Assembly (NCBI GenBank): GCA_014323785.1
Contig: JACONJ010000002.1
Coordinates: 1 to 41,704 of the forward strand
From: Paracoccaceae bacterium
GTDB lineage: Bacteria > Pseudomonadota > Alphaproteobacteria > Rhodobacterales > Rhodobacteraceae
DNA: 41,704 nt
Direction of reading: 5' to 3'
Each line of letters starts with the position of its first letter. Position 1 is the stretch's first letter. The position numbers and the translations under genes are program-made. This document shows, one piece after another, positions 1 through 9,026 of the stretch. The notes below the pieces were generated by a model. The model made no database searches, was not told where the DNA came from, and was given only the letters and a program-made list of their open reading frames with translations.

Positions 1-213
1 TGGTGCGGCACTTGGATTCGCCTGCCCGACACCGCGGAACACGGCCCTGAAGGGTAAGGCCCAGGCCACGCCCAGGCCGATATAGATCGCCAGTTCAGCA
101 AGGACCGGGGGCCGCTGAACCAGGCTGACAAGGAACCAGGCAGCACCGATATAGACCGGCAGCCCGACCAGCAGGATCAGCAGTGCCCAGCACCGCCGCG
201 ATTTGTAGCTCAT
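1..213 (-). CDS. DUF2842 family small membrane protein (3' end outside window)
   Basis: The visible 71 codons start MSYKSRR and encode two hydrophobic segments (about residues 10-28 and 42-56), followed by the motif LPFRAVFRGVGQ. This is the conserved C-terminal signature I associate with DUF2842, a roughly 70-90 residue inner-membrane family of unknown function found in Alphaproteobacteria. The frame is still open at base 1, so only the last few residues are missing. An alternative ATG lies two codons upstream (219-217). The MSYK start is preferred because it matches family members as I remember them. It lies just downstream of purA in the same direction (25 bp gap), so it may be co-transcribed with purA. 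Confidence 0.7.
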   Translation of the reverse strand, partial: MSYKSRRCWALLILLVGLPVYIGAAWFLVSLVQRPPVLAELAIYIGLGVAWALPFRAVFRGVGQANPSAAP

Positions 214-238
214 TATCATGGATGCTTCCCTGCCCGGG

Positions 239-1531
<1,293 letters not shown>

Positions 1532-1571
1532 GCCGTTTATCCCTGTTCAATCCGTCCCGATCCCCACACCA

Positions 1572-1591
1572 GCATAACTGCCCTGTTATGC
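1572..1591. promoter_or_regulatory. perfect 20 bp inverted repeat upstream of purA (candidate operator)
   Basis: GCATAAC, a 6 bp spacer, then GTTATGC form a perfect 7+7 inverted repeat about 40 bp upstream of the purA start codon, in the purA-secG divergent region. On the purA strand the right arm overlaps a -10-like TATGCT. The size and position fit a dimeric repressor site, but the regulator is unknown. A second short palindrome, GGCGCA-TAT-TGCGCC, lies at 1619-1633. Confidence 0.4.
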
Positions 1592-1685
1592 AGGCGGAAC
1601 CGCTTTCGTTCACCCCAAGGCGCATATTGCGCCCATATCCACCCGTTTTTCACCCTGTTTTATCCTGCGGTTCGGTGATTCACCC

Positions 1686-1714
1686 TTGCGGTGGCCCGTC
1701 GCCCCGCATAGATT
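1686..1714 (+). promoter_or_regulatory. candidate sigma-70 promoter of secG
   Basis: TTGCGG (1686-1691), a 17 bp spacer and TAGATT (1709-1714) form a plausible housekeeping promoter about 38 bp upstream of the secG ATG. This rests on motif and spacing only. Confidence 0.35.
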
Positions 1715-1752
1715 GGGAGACGTCAAAGAAGCAAGGCGTCCGGTCCGGCCCC

Positions 1753-2115
1753 ATGGAAAACATCATTCTTGTTGTGCATCTGATCTTGGCCATGGGCCTG
1801 ATTGGCGTTGTTCTGCTGCAGCGTTCCGAAGGCGGCGGTTTGGGGATCGGCGGGGGCAATGTGATGACCGGGCGGCAGGCGGCGACCGCCTTGGGCAAAT
1901 TGACCTGGGCCTTTGCCATTGCCTTTCTGGCCACCTCGATCACGCTGACCCTTATCGCGGCACAAAACGCGGCCTCTGATTCGGTCCTGGATCAGCCCGG
2001 CCTTGAAAGCGATACAGGGGGCGGGGATGGCAGCGGGCTTCTGCCACCGGCCACGGACCTGTTGCCGCCCGGCCCTGGCGATGCGCCCGCACTGCCCCCG
2101 CGCGCGGACGAGTAG
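1753..2115 (+). CDS. secG: preprotein translocase subunit SecG
   Basis: SecG is the small non-essential subunit of the SecYEG channel in the inner membrane. The 120-residue product begins MENIILVVHLILAMGLIGVV, a typical first membrane helix. It continues with the cytoplasmic loop LLQRSEGGGLGIGGG that marks the family, then a second helix at about residues 55-73. The C-terminal tail (from about residue 78) is rich in Gly, Pro and Asp and of low complexity, as in many alphaproteobacterial SecG proteins. The frame stays open upstream of the ATG, but the homology begins at MENI. The gene faces pyrG in the same direction with a 180 bp gap. I see no clear terminator between them. Confidence 0.9.
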   Translation: MENIILVVHLILAMGLIGVVLLQRSEGGGLGIGGGNVMTGRQAATALGKLTWAFAIAFLATSITLTLIAAQNAASDSVLDQPGLESDTGGGDGSGLLPPATDLLPPGPGDAPALPPRADE

Positions 2116-2295
2116 GACGAATCCACGAGGGGGCGGGCCCAATCGCCCATATCATCCAGGGGCATCCGGGGGCGTCCCTTGCCCTGGGGCGTTGAATCCG
2201 GTTATCCTTGAACCCCGTGAACAGTGGATTCGGCGCGGGCCGTGCACCAGACCCGGCCGGGCCGCATACGCTTTCGCACGGGGGGCCAAGATACC

Positions 2296-3939
2296 ATGAC
2301 GCGCTTTATTTTTATCACCGGCGGGGTGGTGTCTTCGCTTGGGAAAGGCTTGGCATCAGCTGCATTGGGGGCATTGTTGCAGGCGCGCGGCTACACGGTG
2401 CGGCTGCGCAAACTGGATCCCTATCTGAACGTCGACCCCGGCACGATGAGCCCCTTTGAACATGGCGAGGTGTTCGTCACCGATGACGGTGCCGAAACCG
2501 ACCTTGACCTGGGCCATTATGAACGATTCACCGGCGTTGCGGCGCGCAAGACTGACAGCGTGTCCTCGGGGCGTATCTACTCGGATGTGCTGGCCCGGGA
2601 ACGCCGCGGTGCCTACCTGGGCAAGACCATCCAAGTGATTCCCCACGTCACCGATGAGATCAAGGCGTTCATCACCATCGGTGAAGGTGAGGTTGATTTC
2701 ATGCTGTGTGAAATCGGCGGCACCGTGGGCGATATTGAGGGCCTGCCCTTCTTTGAGGCGATTCGGCAGTTCGGACAGGACAAGCCGCGCGGGCAGTGCA
2801 TTTTTATCCATCTGACGCTGCTGCCCTTCCTGAACACCTCGGGCGAGTTAAAGACAAAGCCAACCCAGCACAGCGTAAAGGAAATGCGATCAATCGGCCT
2901 GGCCCCGGACATTCTGGTGTGCCGGTCCGAAGGCCCGATTCCGGAACAGGAGCGCGGGAAACTGGCCCTGTTCTGCAATGTCCGGCCCGATGCGGTGGTC
3001 GCCGCGCAGGATTTGGACTCGATCTATGAGGCCCCCCTGGCCTATCATCGGGCGGGGCTGGATCGGGCGGTGCTTGATGCCTTTGGCATTGCGCCGGCCC
3101 CGCCCCCGAATCTGGAAATTTGGGCGGATGTGGCCGACCGTATCCGCAACCCCGAAGGCGCGGTGCGCATCGCCATTGTCGGCAAATATACCCGGCTTGA
3201 AGACGCCTATAAATCCATTGCCGAGGCCCTGACCCACGGCGGCATGGCCAATCGGGTCAGCGTTAGCACCGAATGGATCGACGCCGAGATGTTCGAGCAC
3301 GGGGATGTGGCAGCGCATCTGGCAGGGGTTCACGCGATTCTGGTGCCTGGCGGCTTTGGTACGCGCGGCACAGAGGGCAAGATCAAAGCCGCCGAATTCG
3401 CCCGCACCCGGGGCATTCCCTATCTGGGGATTTGCCTGGGCATGCAGGTGGCGGTGATTGAGGCCGCGCGGAATCTGGCCCGTCTGGGCAATGCCGGGTC
3501 CGAGGAATTTGGCCGTGATAGCGGCGGCGGGGGCCTGACCCCGGTGATTTATCACCTGAAGGAATGGGCGCATGGCAATACCAGGGTGCGCCGCGGCACC
3601 GACGATGACAAGGGCGGCACCATGCGCCTTGGGGCCTATGACGCGGTGCTGGCCAGGGGCTCAAAAGTGGCCGGAATTTATGGCCGCACCAGCATCAGCG
3701 AACGCCATCGCCACCGCTATGAGGTTGACATCACATATCGCGCCGCGCTGGAGCGGCAGGGGATGATCTTTTCCGGCATGTCGCCTGACGGGCACCTGCC
3801 CGAGGTCGTTGAGGTGAAGGATCACCCCTGGTTCATCGGGGTACAGTTTCACCCCGAACTGAAATCCAGGCCCTTTGCGCCGCATCCGCTGTTCCGGGAT
3901 TTTGTACGCGCGGCCTGGGAAAACTCGCGCCTGATGTGA
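2296..3939 (+). CDS. pyrG: CTP synthase (glutamine-hydrolysing)
   Basis: PyrG aminates UTP to CTP using ATP and glutamine, the last step of de novo CTP synthesis. The 547-residue length is normal. The start [19 protein letters not shown] is the canonical family start and carries the ATP loop, so an upstream in-frame start at 2224 was rejected. The synthetase domain covers about residues 1-270. The class I amidotransferase domain follows, with nucleophile Cys380 in GICLGMQ and the His519/Glu521 pair in FHPE near the C-terminus. Its stop codon marks the beginning of the first of two direct repeats that frame the next gene. Confidence 0.97.
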   Translation: MTRFIFITGGVVSSLGKGLASAALGALLQARGYTVRLRKLDPYLNVDPGTMSPFEHGEVFVTDDGAETDLDLGHYERFTGVAARKTDSVSSGRIYSDVLARERRGAYLGKTIQVIPHVTDEIKAFITIGEGEVDFMLCEIGGTVGDIEGLPFFEAIRQFGQDKPRGQCIFIHLTLLPFLNTSGELKTKPTQHSVKEMRSIGLAPDILVCRSEGPIPEQERGKLALFCNVRPDAVVAAQDLDSIYEAPLAYHRAGLDRAVLDAFGIAPAPPPNLEIWADVADRIRNPEGAVRIAIVGKYTRLEDAYKSIAEALTHGGMANRVSVSTEWIDAEMFEHGDVAAHLAGVHAILVPGGFGTRGTEGKIKAAEFARTRGIPYLGICLGMQVAVIEAARNLARLGNAGSEEFGRDSGGGGLTPVIYHLKEWAHGNTRVRRGTDDDKGGTMRLGAYDAVLARGSKVAGIYGRTSISERHRHRYEVDITYRAALERQGMIFSGMSPDGHLPEVVEVKDHPWFIGVQFHPELKSRPFAPHPLFRDFVRAAWENSRLM

Positions 3940-4046
3940 GGGAAGGGGGACGGGTCTGCCCCCCCCCGCTTGCCCCTGCCGCCCGCATGTGCGAAAAGGT
4001 GAACCTTGACTGAAACCAGAACAAGAGCCCTCCGTTCATGTCCTTT
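3937..4046 (+). repeat. direct repeat copy A (pyrG stop to ATGTCCTTT)
   Basis: This 110 bp stretch starts exactly at the pyrG stop codon and ends with ATGTCCTTT. It aligns end to end with 5387-5494, which starts at the methyltransferase stop codon and ends at the first three codons of the DUF805 gene. The best core is 36 bp with three mismatches (3981-4016). The 3' part aligns 15/16 over TCCGTyCATGTCCTTT. A C-rich tract (nine Cs at 3959-3967) replaces the hairpin found in copy B. Confidence 0.8.
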
Positions 4047-4106
4047 GGCCCGGCCCCTGAATTGTCCAGAATTTCCCCCGCAGACAAGGGAGTGCGGTGC
4101 CGATGA
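4038..4106 (+). CDS. short ORF at the end of repeat A (22 codons; relic of a DUF805 start?)
   Basis: An ATG at the same repeat position as the start codon of the DUF805 gene opens a 22-codon frame beginning MSF. It diverges at once from DUF805 and stops in an ATGA overlap with the methyltransferase start at 4103. It has no good ribosome-binding site. It is more likely a relic of the duplicated gene leader than a functional peptide. It could in principle couple translation to the methyltransferase. Confidence 0.2.
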   Translation: MSFGPAPELSRISPADKGVRCR

Positions 4107-5389
4107 CGAACTGGGCGAACAGAACCCTTTATCACGGTGATAACCTGCCGATCCTGCGGGCGATGAACTCTGAGTCGGTGGACCTGATTGCCACGGACCC
4201 GCCATTCAACAAGGGCAGGGATTTTCACGCCACGCCGGACAGCCTTGCGGCGGGCGCAAAGTTTCAGGACCGATGGTCCTGGGAACAGGATGTTCATCAA
4301 AGCTGGATCGATCAGCTGACCGATGACTGGCCCCGCCTGACAGGCGCGATTGAAAGCGTTCGCACGACCCACAGCGACAGCATGGGGGCCTATATCTGTT
4401 TCATGGCGGTGCGCCTGCTGGAAATGCACCGGATACTGAAAGACACGGGCAGCATTTACCTGCATTGTGACCCGACGGCCAGCCATTACCTGAAGGCCGT
4501 TATGGATGCGATCTTCGGGTGGAAGCAGTTTATGAATGAATTAATTTGGTGTTATCCACCGAAAGGAAGAGCTCCAAGGTTCGGATTTCATAAAAAACAT
4601 GATGTTATTTTTTATTACAGAAAAACCTTGGAAGGCAAATTCAATCATCAGTATACAAGTCTAAACGATTATCAGATTGCTAAATTTTCAAAGAAAGATG
4701 AAGATGGGCGTTCTTATAAAGAATTCAAAGGGCGGCGCACATATTTAGACCAAAGTCCCGGGAGACCTGTACCTTCATGGTGGGCGGATATAGGACAAGC
4801 TGCTCAATCTAAGAAAGAGTTCACCGGATACCCCACGCAAAAACCCATAGTCCTTCTTGAACGTATAATCAAAGCGTCAAGCGATGAAAGTGATATGGTG
4901 CTGGATCCGTTCTGCGGCTGTGCCACCACGCTGGTTGCGGCCGAAAACCTGCAACGGCAGTGGGTCGGCATCGACATATGGAAGGGTGCGCACGAGATGG
5001 TCAGGAAGCGCATGGCCGACGCGACGGGATTTTTTGGCAAGGTAACATTCACAGACATTCCGCCTGTCCGCACCGATGACGGGGAAGCCTCTGCACCATT
5101 CCTGCGCGTTAAACAGCGCGTCAAAGAACCGGAAGGGCCACGCTGGACGCGGGCGCAAATGTATGCGCATTTACTGGACCAGCACGGCCACCGCTGCATG
5201 GGGTGCAACAGAGCGTTTGACGATCCGCGCTATCTGGAACTTGACCATAACACGCCACGCTCGGACGGCGGGTTGAATCACATATCAAACCGTGTGTTGC
5301 TGTGCGGCCCCTGCAACAAACTGAAAAGCAATACCTACACGCTTTCAGGACTGCAAAGGGAAAACAGGAGGAGGGGATATATGCAGTGA
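4103..5389 (+). CDS. beta-class DNA adenine/cytosine-N4 methyltransferase fused to a C-terminal HNH domain
   Basis: The product (428 residues) looks like an amino-methyltransferase of the beta class. The catalytic motif IV DPPF (32-35) comes first, then a variable region, TGYPTQKP (241-248), and the SAM-binding motif I DPFCGCATT (268-276). Residues 365-404 form an HNH-type domain with CMGC, a DH pair at 381-382, and CGPC at 401-404. Codons for about residues 145-260 (4535-4880) are conspicuously AT-rich compared with the GC-rich ends, the expected pattern for a swapped target-recognition domain. The ATG at 4103 lies 10 bp after AAGGGAG. A GTG at 4097 is an alternative start. No restriction endonuclease gene is adjacent. 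The target sequence, and whether the HNH domain cuts DNA, are unknown. Confidence 0.85.
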   Translation: MTNWANRTLYHGDNLPILRAMNSESVDLIATDPPFNKGRDFHATPDSLAAGAKFQDRWSWEQDVHQSWIDQLTDDWPRLTGAIESVRTTHSDSMGAYICFMAVRLLEMHRILKDTGSIYLHCDPTASHYLKAVMDAIFGWKQFMNELIWCYPPKGRAPRFGFHKKHDVIFYYRKTLEGKFNHQYTSLNDYQIAKFSKKDEDGRSYKEFKGRRTYLDQSPGRPVPSWWADIGQAAQSKKEFTGYPTQKPIVLLERIIKASSDESDMVLDPFCGCATTLVAAENLQRQWVGIDIWKGAHEMVRKRMADATGFFGKVTFTDIPPVRTDDGEASAPFLRVKQRVKEPEGPRWTRAQMYAHLLDQHGHRCMGCNRAFDDPRYLELDHNTPRSDGGLNHISNRVLLCGPCNKLKSNTYTLSGLQRENRRRGYMQ

Positions 5390-5494
5390 AGGAAGGGGCG
5401 CGGGTTTGGAAAACCCCTTGACCCTGCCGCCCGCATGCGCGAAAAGGCGAACCCTGACTGAAACACTGATCAAGGAAATCCGTCCATGTCCTTT
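5387..5494 (+). repeat. direct repeat copy B (methyltransferase stop to DUF805 start)
   Basis: This is the second copy of the repeat described at 3937-4046, 108 bp long. It includes a perfect hairpin, GGGTTT-GGA-AAACCC (5402-5416), that may terminate methyltransferase transcription. It also includes the leader, an AAGGAAA ribosome-binding site and the first codons of the DUF805 gene. Because this copy joins a real gene start, it is probably the original leader, and copy A the duplicate. Confidence 0.8.
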
Positions 5495-5860
5495 ACCGAT
5501 GCCATTGGTACCTGCCTGAGGAAATATGCCACCTTCCAGGGCCGCGCCCGCCGGGCGGAATACTGGTGGTTCCAGCTCTTCCTGGTGCTGGCTTGCTTTG
5601 CCGTTGGATTCCTTGATGGTTTGCTGTTCGGCGTCCCGACTGAGGGGGTGGGTGTGCTGGTCAGTCTCTTCCTGCTCGCCACGTTTCTGCCCACACTTGC
5701 CGTCGCTGTGCGCCGCCTGCACGACACTGATCGCTCGGGCTGGTGGCTTCTTCTGGGTCTAATCCCGCTGATCGGGCAAATCCTCCTGATCATCTGGTAT
5801 GCCACCAAGGGGACCAGAGGTAAGAACCGGTTCGGCCCGGACCCGCTTGACCCTGCCTGA
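5486..5860 (+). CDS. DUF805 domain membrane protein
   Basis: The 124-residue protein has the DUF805 pattern: an N-terminal amphipathic stretch with GRARRAEYWWF (19-29), then hydrophobic helices near 30-48, 56-75 and 86-104. The hallmark RRLHDTDRSGWW sits at 76-87, between the second and third. The family is inner-membrane and has no established biochemical role. AAGGAAA lies 7 bp before the ATG. Its stop overlaps the next start in TGATG, so it is translationally coupled to the PhzF-family gene. Its leader is duplicated upstream of the methyltransferase gene. Confidence 0.88.
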   Translation: MSFTDAIGTCLRKYATFQGRARRAEYWWFQLFLVLACFAVGFLDGLLFGVPTEGVGVLVSLFLLATFLPTLAVAVRRLHDTDRSGWWLLLGLIPLIGQILLIIWYATKGTRGKNRFGPDPLDPA

Positions 5861-6750
5861 TGCTGCCCTTTCACACCTGTGACGTGTTCACTGACACGCC
5901 CTTTGCCGGGAACCCCTTGGCGATTGTGGAACAGGCTGACGGGCTCAGCACGCGGCAGATGCAGATCATCGCGCGGGAATTCAACCTGTCCGAAACGATC
6001 TTTGTGCGTCCCCCGGACGACCCCGCCCATACGGCACAGGTGCGCATATTTGTGCCAGCCGCCGAGATTCCCTTTGCCGGGCATCCGACCATCGGCTGTG
6101 CCATACACCTGGCCCGCCAGGCCGCCGGGCCGGGCGATTTCAGCACGACCATCACGCTGGAGGAGGGTGCGGGCCCGGTTCCCGTGACAGTCACGCGGCA
6201 GGGCAGCAGCCTCTGGGCAGAATTCACCGCCCCGCGGTGCCCCAGGCCCATGGCGGGAAGGATCAGCACAGGGGATCTGGCGCATGCCCTGGGGCTGGCC
6301 CCCGCGCAGTTCGGCCCCCACGCACCCGGCGTGTTCGAAGGTGGCCCCTGTTTCATCTACGCCCCATTGCGCGACCGCGCCGCCTTGGCCGCTGCCCATG
6401 TGGTGCAGCCGGGCTGGTCCGCCCTGACCACCCGCCTTGGGTGCGCGGCGGTTTATCTGTACGCCCCCGGCGATGGGGTGGATTATCAGGCGCGGATGTA
6501 TGCCCCCGGGGCCGGCATTCCCGAAGACCCTGCCACCGGGTCGGCCAGTGTGATCCTTACCGGGCAGTTGCTGGCCAACGGCGCATTGCGGGACGGCACC
6601 ACCACCCTACGCCTGCTGCAGGGGGTTGAGATGGGACGCCCCGGCCGAATCGGCCTGTCAGTGGATGTGACAGATGGCGCGATCAGCGCAATCCGGGTGG
6701 CGGGCAGCGCGGTCCCGATTGCCCAGGGGCAGATCCGCCCGCCCGCATAG
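5860..6750 (+). CDS. PhzF family isomerase/epimerase-like protein
   Basis: The 296-residue protein shows the PhzF/diaminopimelate-epimerase fold signatures. These are FxxxPFAGNPLAIV near the N-terminus, the catalytic-type Glu45 in NLSET, AGHPTIG at 73-79, and EDPATGSA in the second half. Characterised relatives isomerise trans-2,3-dihydro-3-hydroxyanthranilate in phenazine synthesis, but no other phenazine gene is present. A general isomerase of unknown substrate is therefore more likely. It starts inside the stop codon of the DUF805 gene (one-base overlap), which indicates co-translation. Confidence 0.88.
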   Translation: MLPFHTCDVFTDTPFAGNPLAIVEQADGLSTRQMQIIAREFNLSETIFVRPPDDPAHTAQVRIFVPAAEIPFAGHPTIGCAIHLARQAAGPGDFSTTITLEEGAGPVPVTVTRQGSSLWAEFTAPRCPRPMAGRISTGDLAHALGLAPAQFGPHAPGVFEGGPCFIYAPLRDRAALAAAHVVQPGWSALTTRLGCAAVYLYAPGDGVDYQARMYAPGAGIPEDPATGSASVILTGQLLANGALRDGTTTLRLLQGVEMGRPGRIGLSVDVTDGAISAIRVAGSAVPIAQGQIRPPA

Positions 6751-6794
6751 CCCCGCCCGCGCACAAGGGAGGGCTCAGGGAGGGGCTGCCTGCG

Positions 6795-6824
6795 TTGTGC
6801 CGGGCCGCGTGGGTACCCTATAAT
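6795..6824 (+). promoter_or_regulatory. candidate sigma-70 promoter of the amine-catabolism cluster
   Basis: A consensus TATAAT (6819-6824) follows TTGTGC (6795-6800) after an 18 bp spacer, downstream of the PhzF-family gene and about 120 bp before the likely start of the first glutamine-synthetase-like gene. A GGGTACCC palindrome abuts the -10 element. Confidence 0.5.
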
Positions 6825-6946
6825 CACCCGCATGTTTGGTGAACCCTGCCCCGGATGACGGCCCCCGAACCCGCCCCGCCGTGCGTTTCGGATGTATGCC
6901 CGGCCCGTGCCGCGCGTCCGGTGCGGATGCGGTTACGCGCCCCGAT

Positions 6947-8275
6947 ATGAACGACACCCCGCCAGAACTTCCGTCAATCCGGGTGGCCGTGGCCGACCTG
7001 AACGGCCAGGCGCGGGGCAAACGGCTGCGGTCCACCGCAATGAACAAACTGGCGGCAGAGGGAATACGCTTCCCCTACTCGGTGCTGGGCCTGGATATCC
7101 GGGGCGAAGATATTCAGGACAGCCCCCTGGTCTTTGCCTCGGGCGATCCGGACGGGCTGCTGAAGCCCACGGGGCGCGGGCCAGTGCCGATGCCGTGGCT
7201 GTCCTCGGGTGCTGTGCTGGTGCCGATCTGGATGTTTCACGCAGATGGCGTAACACCCTATGCCGCTGACCCGCGCCAGGCACTGGCCGCAGTGCTTGCG
7301 CGCTATGCTGGCCGGGGTTGGACCCCGGTGACCGCGACCGAGCTGGAATTCTATCTGGTCGATGACAGTGGCAAAGGCCCGCAGGTTCCCGCCAGCCCCG
7401 GATCCGCCACGCGGCGGCACCAGGCCGATATTCTTTCCCTGCGCGAACTGGATGCGTTCGATGCCTTCTTCACCGAGCTCTACGCCGGATGCGCGGCGAT
7501 GGATATTCCGGCCGACACCGCCAGTTCCGAGGCCGGGCCAGGGCAGTTTGAGGTTACCCTGACCCATCAGCCCGACGCCCTGAAAACCGCCGATGATACC
7601 TGGCTGTTCAAGATTCTGGCCCAGGGGCTGGCGCGGAAACACGGCTGCGCCGCGTGTTTCATGGCAAAACCCTATCCCGATTATGCGGGGAACGGGCTGC
7701 ATTGTCACTTTTCTGTCCTGGATGCGGCGGGCGGGAACATCTTTGATGATGGCAGCGCAGGGGGCAGCCCGCGGCTGCATCACGCGGTGGCGGGCAGCAT
7801 GGCGGCCATGGCGGGGACGATGGTGATCTTTGCCCCCCACGCCACGAGCTATGACCGCTTTGTGCCCGGGGCCCATGCGCCCACCGCCGCCGCCTGGGGA
7901 TATGAAAACCGCACCACAGCACTTCGCATTCCCGGCGGGCCACCGGTGGCACGGCGCATTGAACACCGCGTGGCGGGCGGCGACAGCAACCCCTATTTGT
8001 TTCTGGTGGCTGTTCTGGGGGCCGCGTTTGCGGGGCTGGAGGAGGGCCACCCCCCGCCCCCGCCGCTGCAGGGCAATGCGTATGATCAGAATCTGCCGCG
8101 CCTGCCGACCACCTGGCCTGATGCCATCGCGCGCTTTGGGGCCGACCCCGTAACAGCGCGCCTTTTTGCCCCGGGCCTTATCGACGCCTTCACGCGCACC
8201 AAGCGGCAGGAACTGCACAAGACCAGGGGGCTGGGTGCCGCAGAACTGTTTGCGCTTTATGTCGACACAGTTTGA
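6947..8275 (+). CDS. glutamine synthetase family protein (gamma-glutamyl-amine ligase type), copy 1
   Basis: The 442-residue product belongs to the glutamine-synthetase fold group that joins glutamate to amines (PuuA-like) rather than to ammonia. It begins with the group motif ADLNGQARGKR. The metal and nucleotide ligands are present: TELEFYL, EAGPGQFEV, GLHCHFS, NRTTALRIP and RIEHR. The start is uncertain. ATG 6947 places the homology at the N-terminus, while upstream in-frame starts (6836, 6896) add low-quality sequence. It leads a same-strand run with an amidotransferase, a second synthetase and an FAD oxidoreductase, which points to amine or polyamine catabolism through gamma-glutamylated intermediates. 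The amine substrate cannot be read from the sequence. Confidence 0.85.
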   Translation: MNDTPPELPSIRVAVADLNGQARGKRLRSTAMNKLAAEGIRFPYSVLGLDIRGEDIQDSPLVFASGDPDGLLKPTGRGPVPMPWLSSGAVLVPIWMFHADGVTPYAADPRQALAAVLARYAGRGWTPVTATELEFYLVDDSGKGPQVPASPGSATRRHQADILSLRELDAFDAFFTELYAGCAAMDIPADTASSEAGPGQFEVTLTHQPDALKTADDTWLFKILAQGLARKHGCAACFMAKPYPDYAGNGLHCHFSVLDAAGGNIFDDGSAGGSPRLHHAVAGSMAAMAGTMVIFAPHATSYDRFVPGAHAPTAAAWGYENRTTALRIPGGPPVARRIEHRVAGGDSNPYLFLVAVLGAAFAGLEEGHPPPPPLQGNAYDQNLPRLPTTWPDAIARFGADPVTARLFAPGLIDAFTRTKRQELHKTRGLGAAELFALYVDTV

Positions 8276-8339
8276 CACGCCTTGCCTTACCCCCCCGGCG
8301 CGGCATAGTTCGGACAGAACGATTACCGCCCGAGGCCGC

Positions 8340-9026
8340 ATGATCATCGGTATCCTTCAAACCGGCCATTTGCCCGGGGACATTCAGGCCGCGCACGGCG
8401 ACCACGCCGACATGTTCCGGCGCATGCTGGCAGGCCGTGGCTTTATGTTCCGCGTCTTCAGCGTGGTTGATATGGTGTTTCCGGATGGGCCGGACATGGC
8501 CGATGCTTGGCTGATCACGGGGTCCAGGCATGGAACTTATGATGATCTGCCGTTTATCGCGCCGTTGGAGGCACTGATCCGCGCGATCTTTGCTGCGGGG
8601 CAGCCGATGGTCGGGGTTTGTTTCGGGCATCAGATCATCGCCCAGGCCCTTGGCGGCCGGGTGCGGAAATTCGCGGGCGGCTGGTCTGTCGGGCGACAGG
8701 TCTACCGAATGGGGGATCGGGACTGGGCCCTGAATGCCTGGCATCAGGATCAGGTCGTGGCCCGGCCCGGGGGGGCGACGATTCTGGCCGGTTCGCCCTT
8801 CTGTGAAAACGCGATGCTGGCCTATGGCGACCGGGTGTTGACGGTGCAGCCGCATCCCGAATTCGAGGCCCCCGTCATCAGGCGGCTGATCGACCAGCGC
8901 GGGCCGGGCATTGTGCCCGATGATCTTCTGCGCGTGGCCCGCAAGGGCCTGACACAGCCGCTTGATAACGCTGCCCTGGCCGCCATGCTGGCCGGGGTGC
9001 TCAGCCGGGCCAGGGCCGATGCGTGA
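8340..9026 (+). CDS. class I glutamine amidotransferase-like protein
   Basis: The 228-residue protein has the class I amidotransferase triad: Cys94 in GVCFGHQ, then His172 and Glu174 in QPHPE. It stands alone without a synthase domain. Lying between two gamma-glutamyl-amine ligases, it probably hydrolyses a gamma-glutamyl amide, the role PuuD plays in the E. coli putrescine pathway. However, its motif is closer to GuaA-type amidotransferases than to the peptidase C26 family of PuuD. The ATG at 8340 was chosen because the family start MIIGILQTG begins there. It overlaps the next gene by 8 bp. Confidence 0.85.
   Translation: MIIGILQTGHLPGDIQAAHGDHADMFRRMLAGRGFMFRVFSVVDMVFPDGPDMADAWLITGSRHGTYDDLPFIAPLEALIRAIFAAGQPMVGVCFGHQIIAQALGGRVRKFAGGWSVGRQVYRMGDRDWALNAWHQDQVVARPGGATILAGSPFCENAMLAYGDRVLTVQPHPEFEAPVIRRLIDQRGPGIVPDDLLRVARKGLTQPLDNAALAAMLAGVLSRARADA

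Noticed and set aside
6832-6858. Eight-codon leader peptide (MFGEPCPG) right after the TATAAT promoter
   Set aside because: It contains no regulatory codon run, no attenuator hairpin pair is visible, and the start would be almost at the transcription start.
6974-8347. 457-codon antisense frame opposite the first glutamine-synthetase-like gene
   Set aside because: It is a GC-codon shadow. The sense frame carries all family motifs and the antisense product matches nothing I recognise.
8340-9026. Calling the lone amidotransferase puuD
   Set aside because: The context fits, but the GVCFGHQ motif resembles GuaA-type class I amidotransferases rather than the peptidase C26 PuuD family, so the symbol was withheld.
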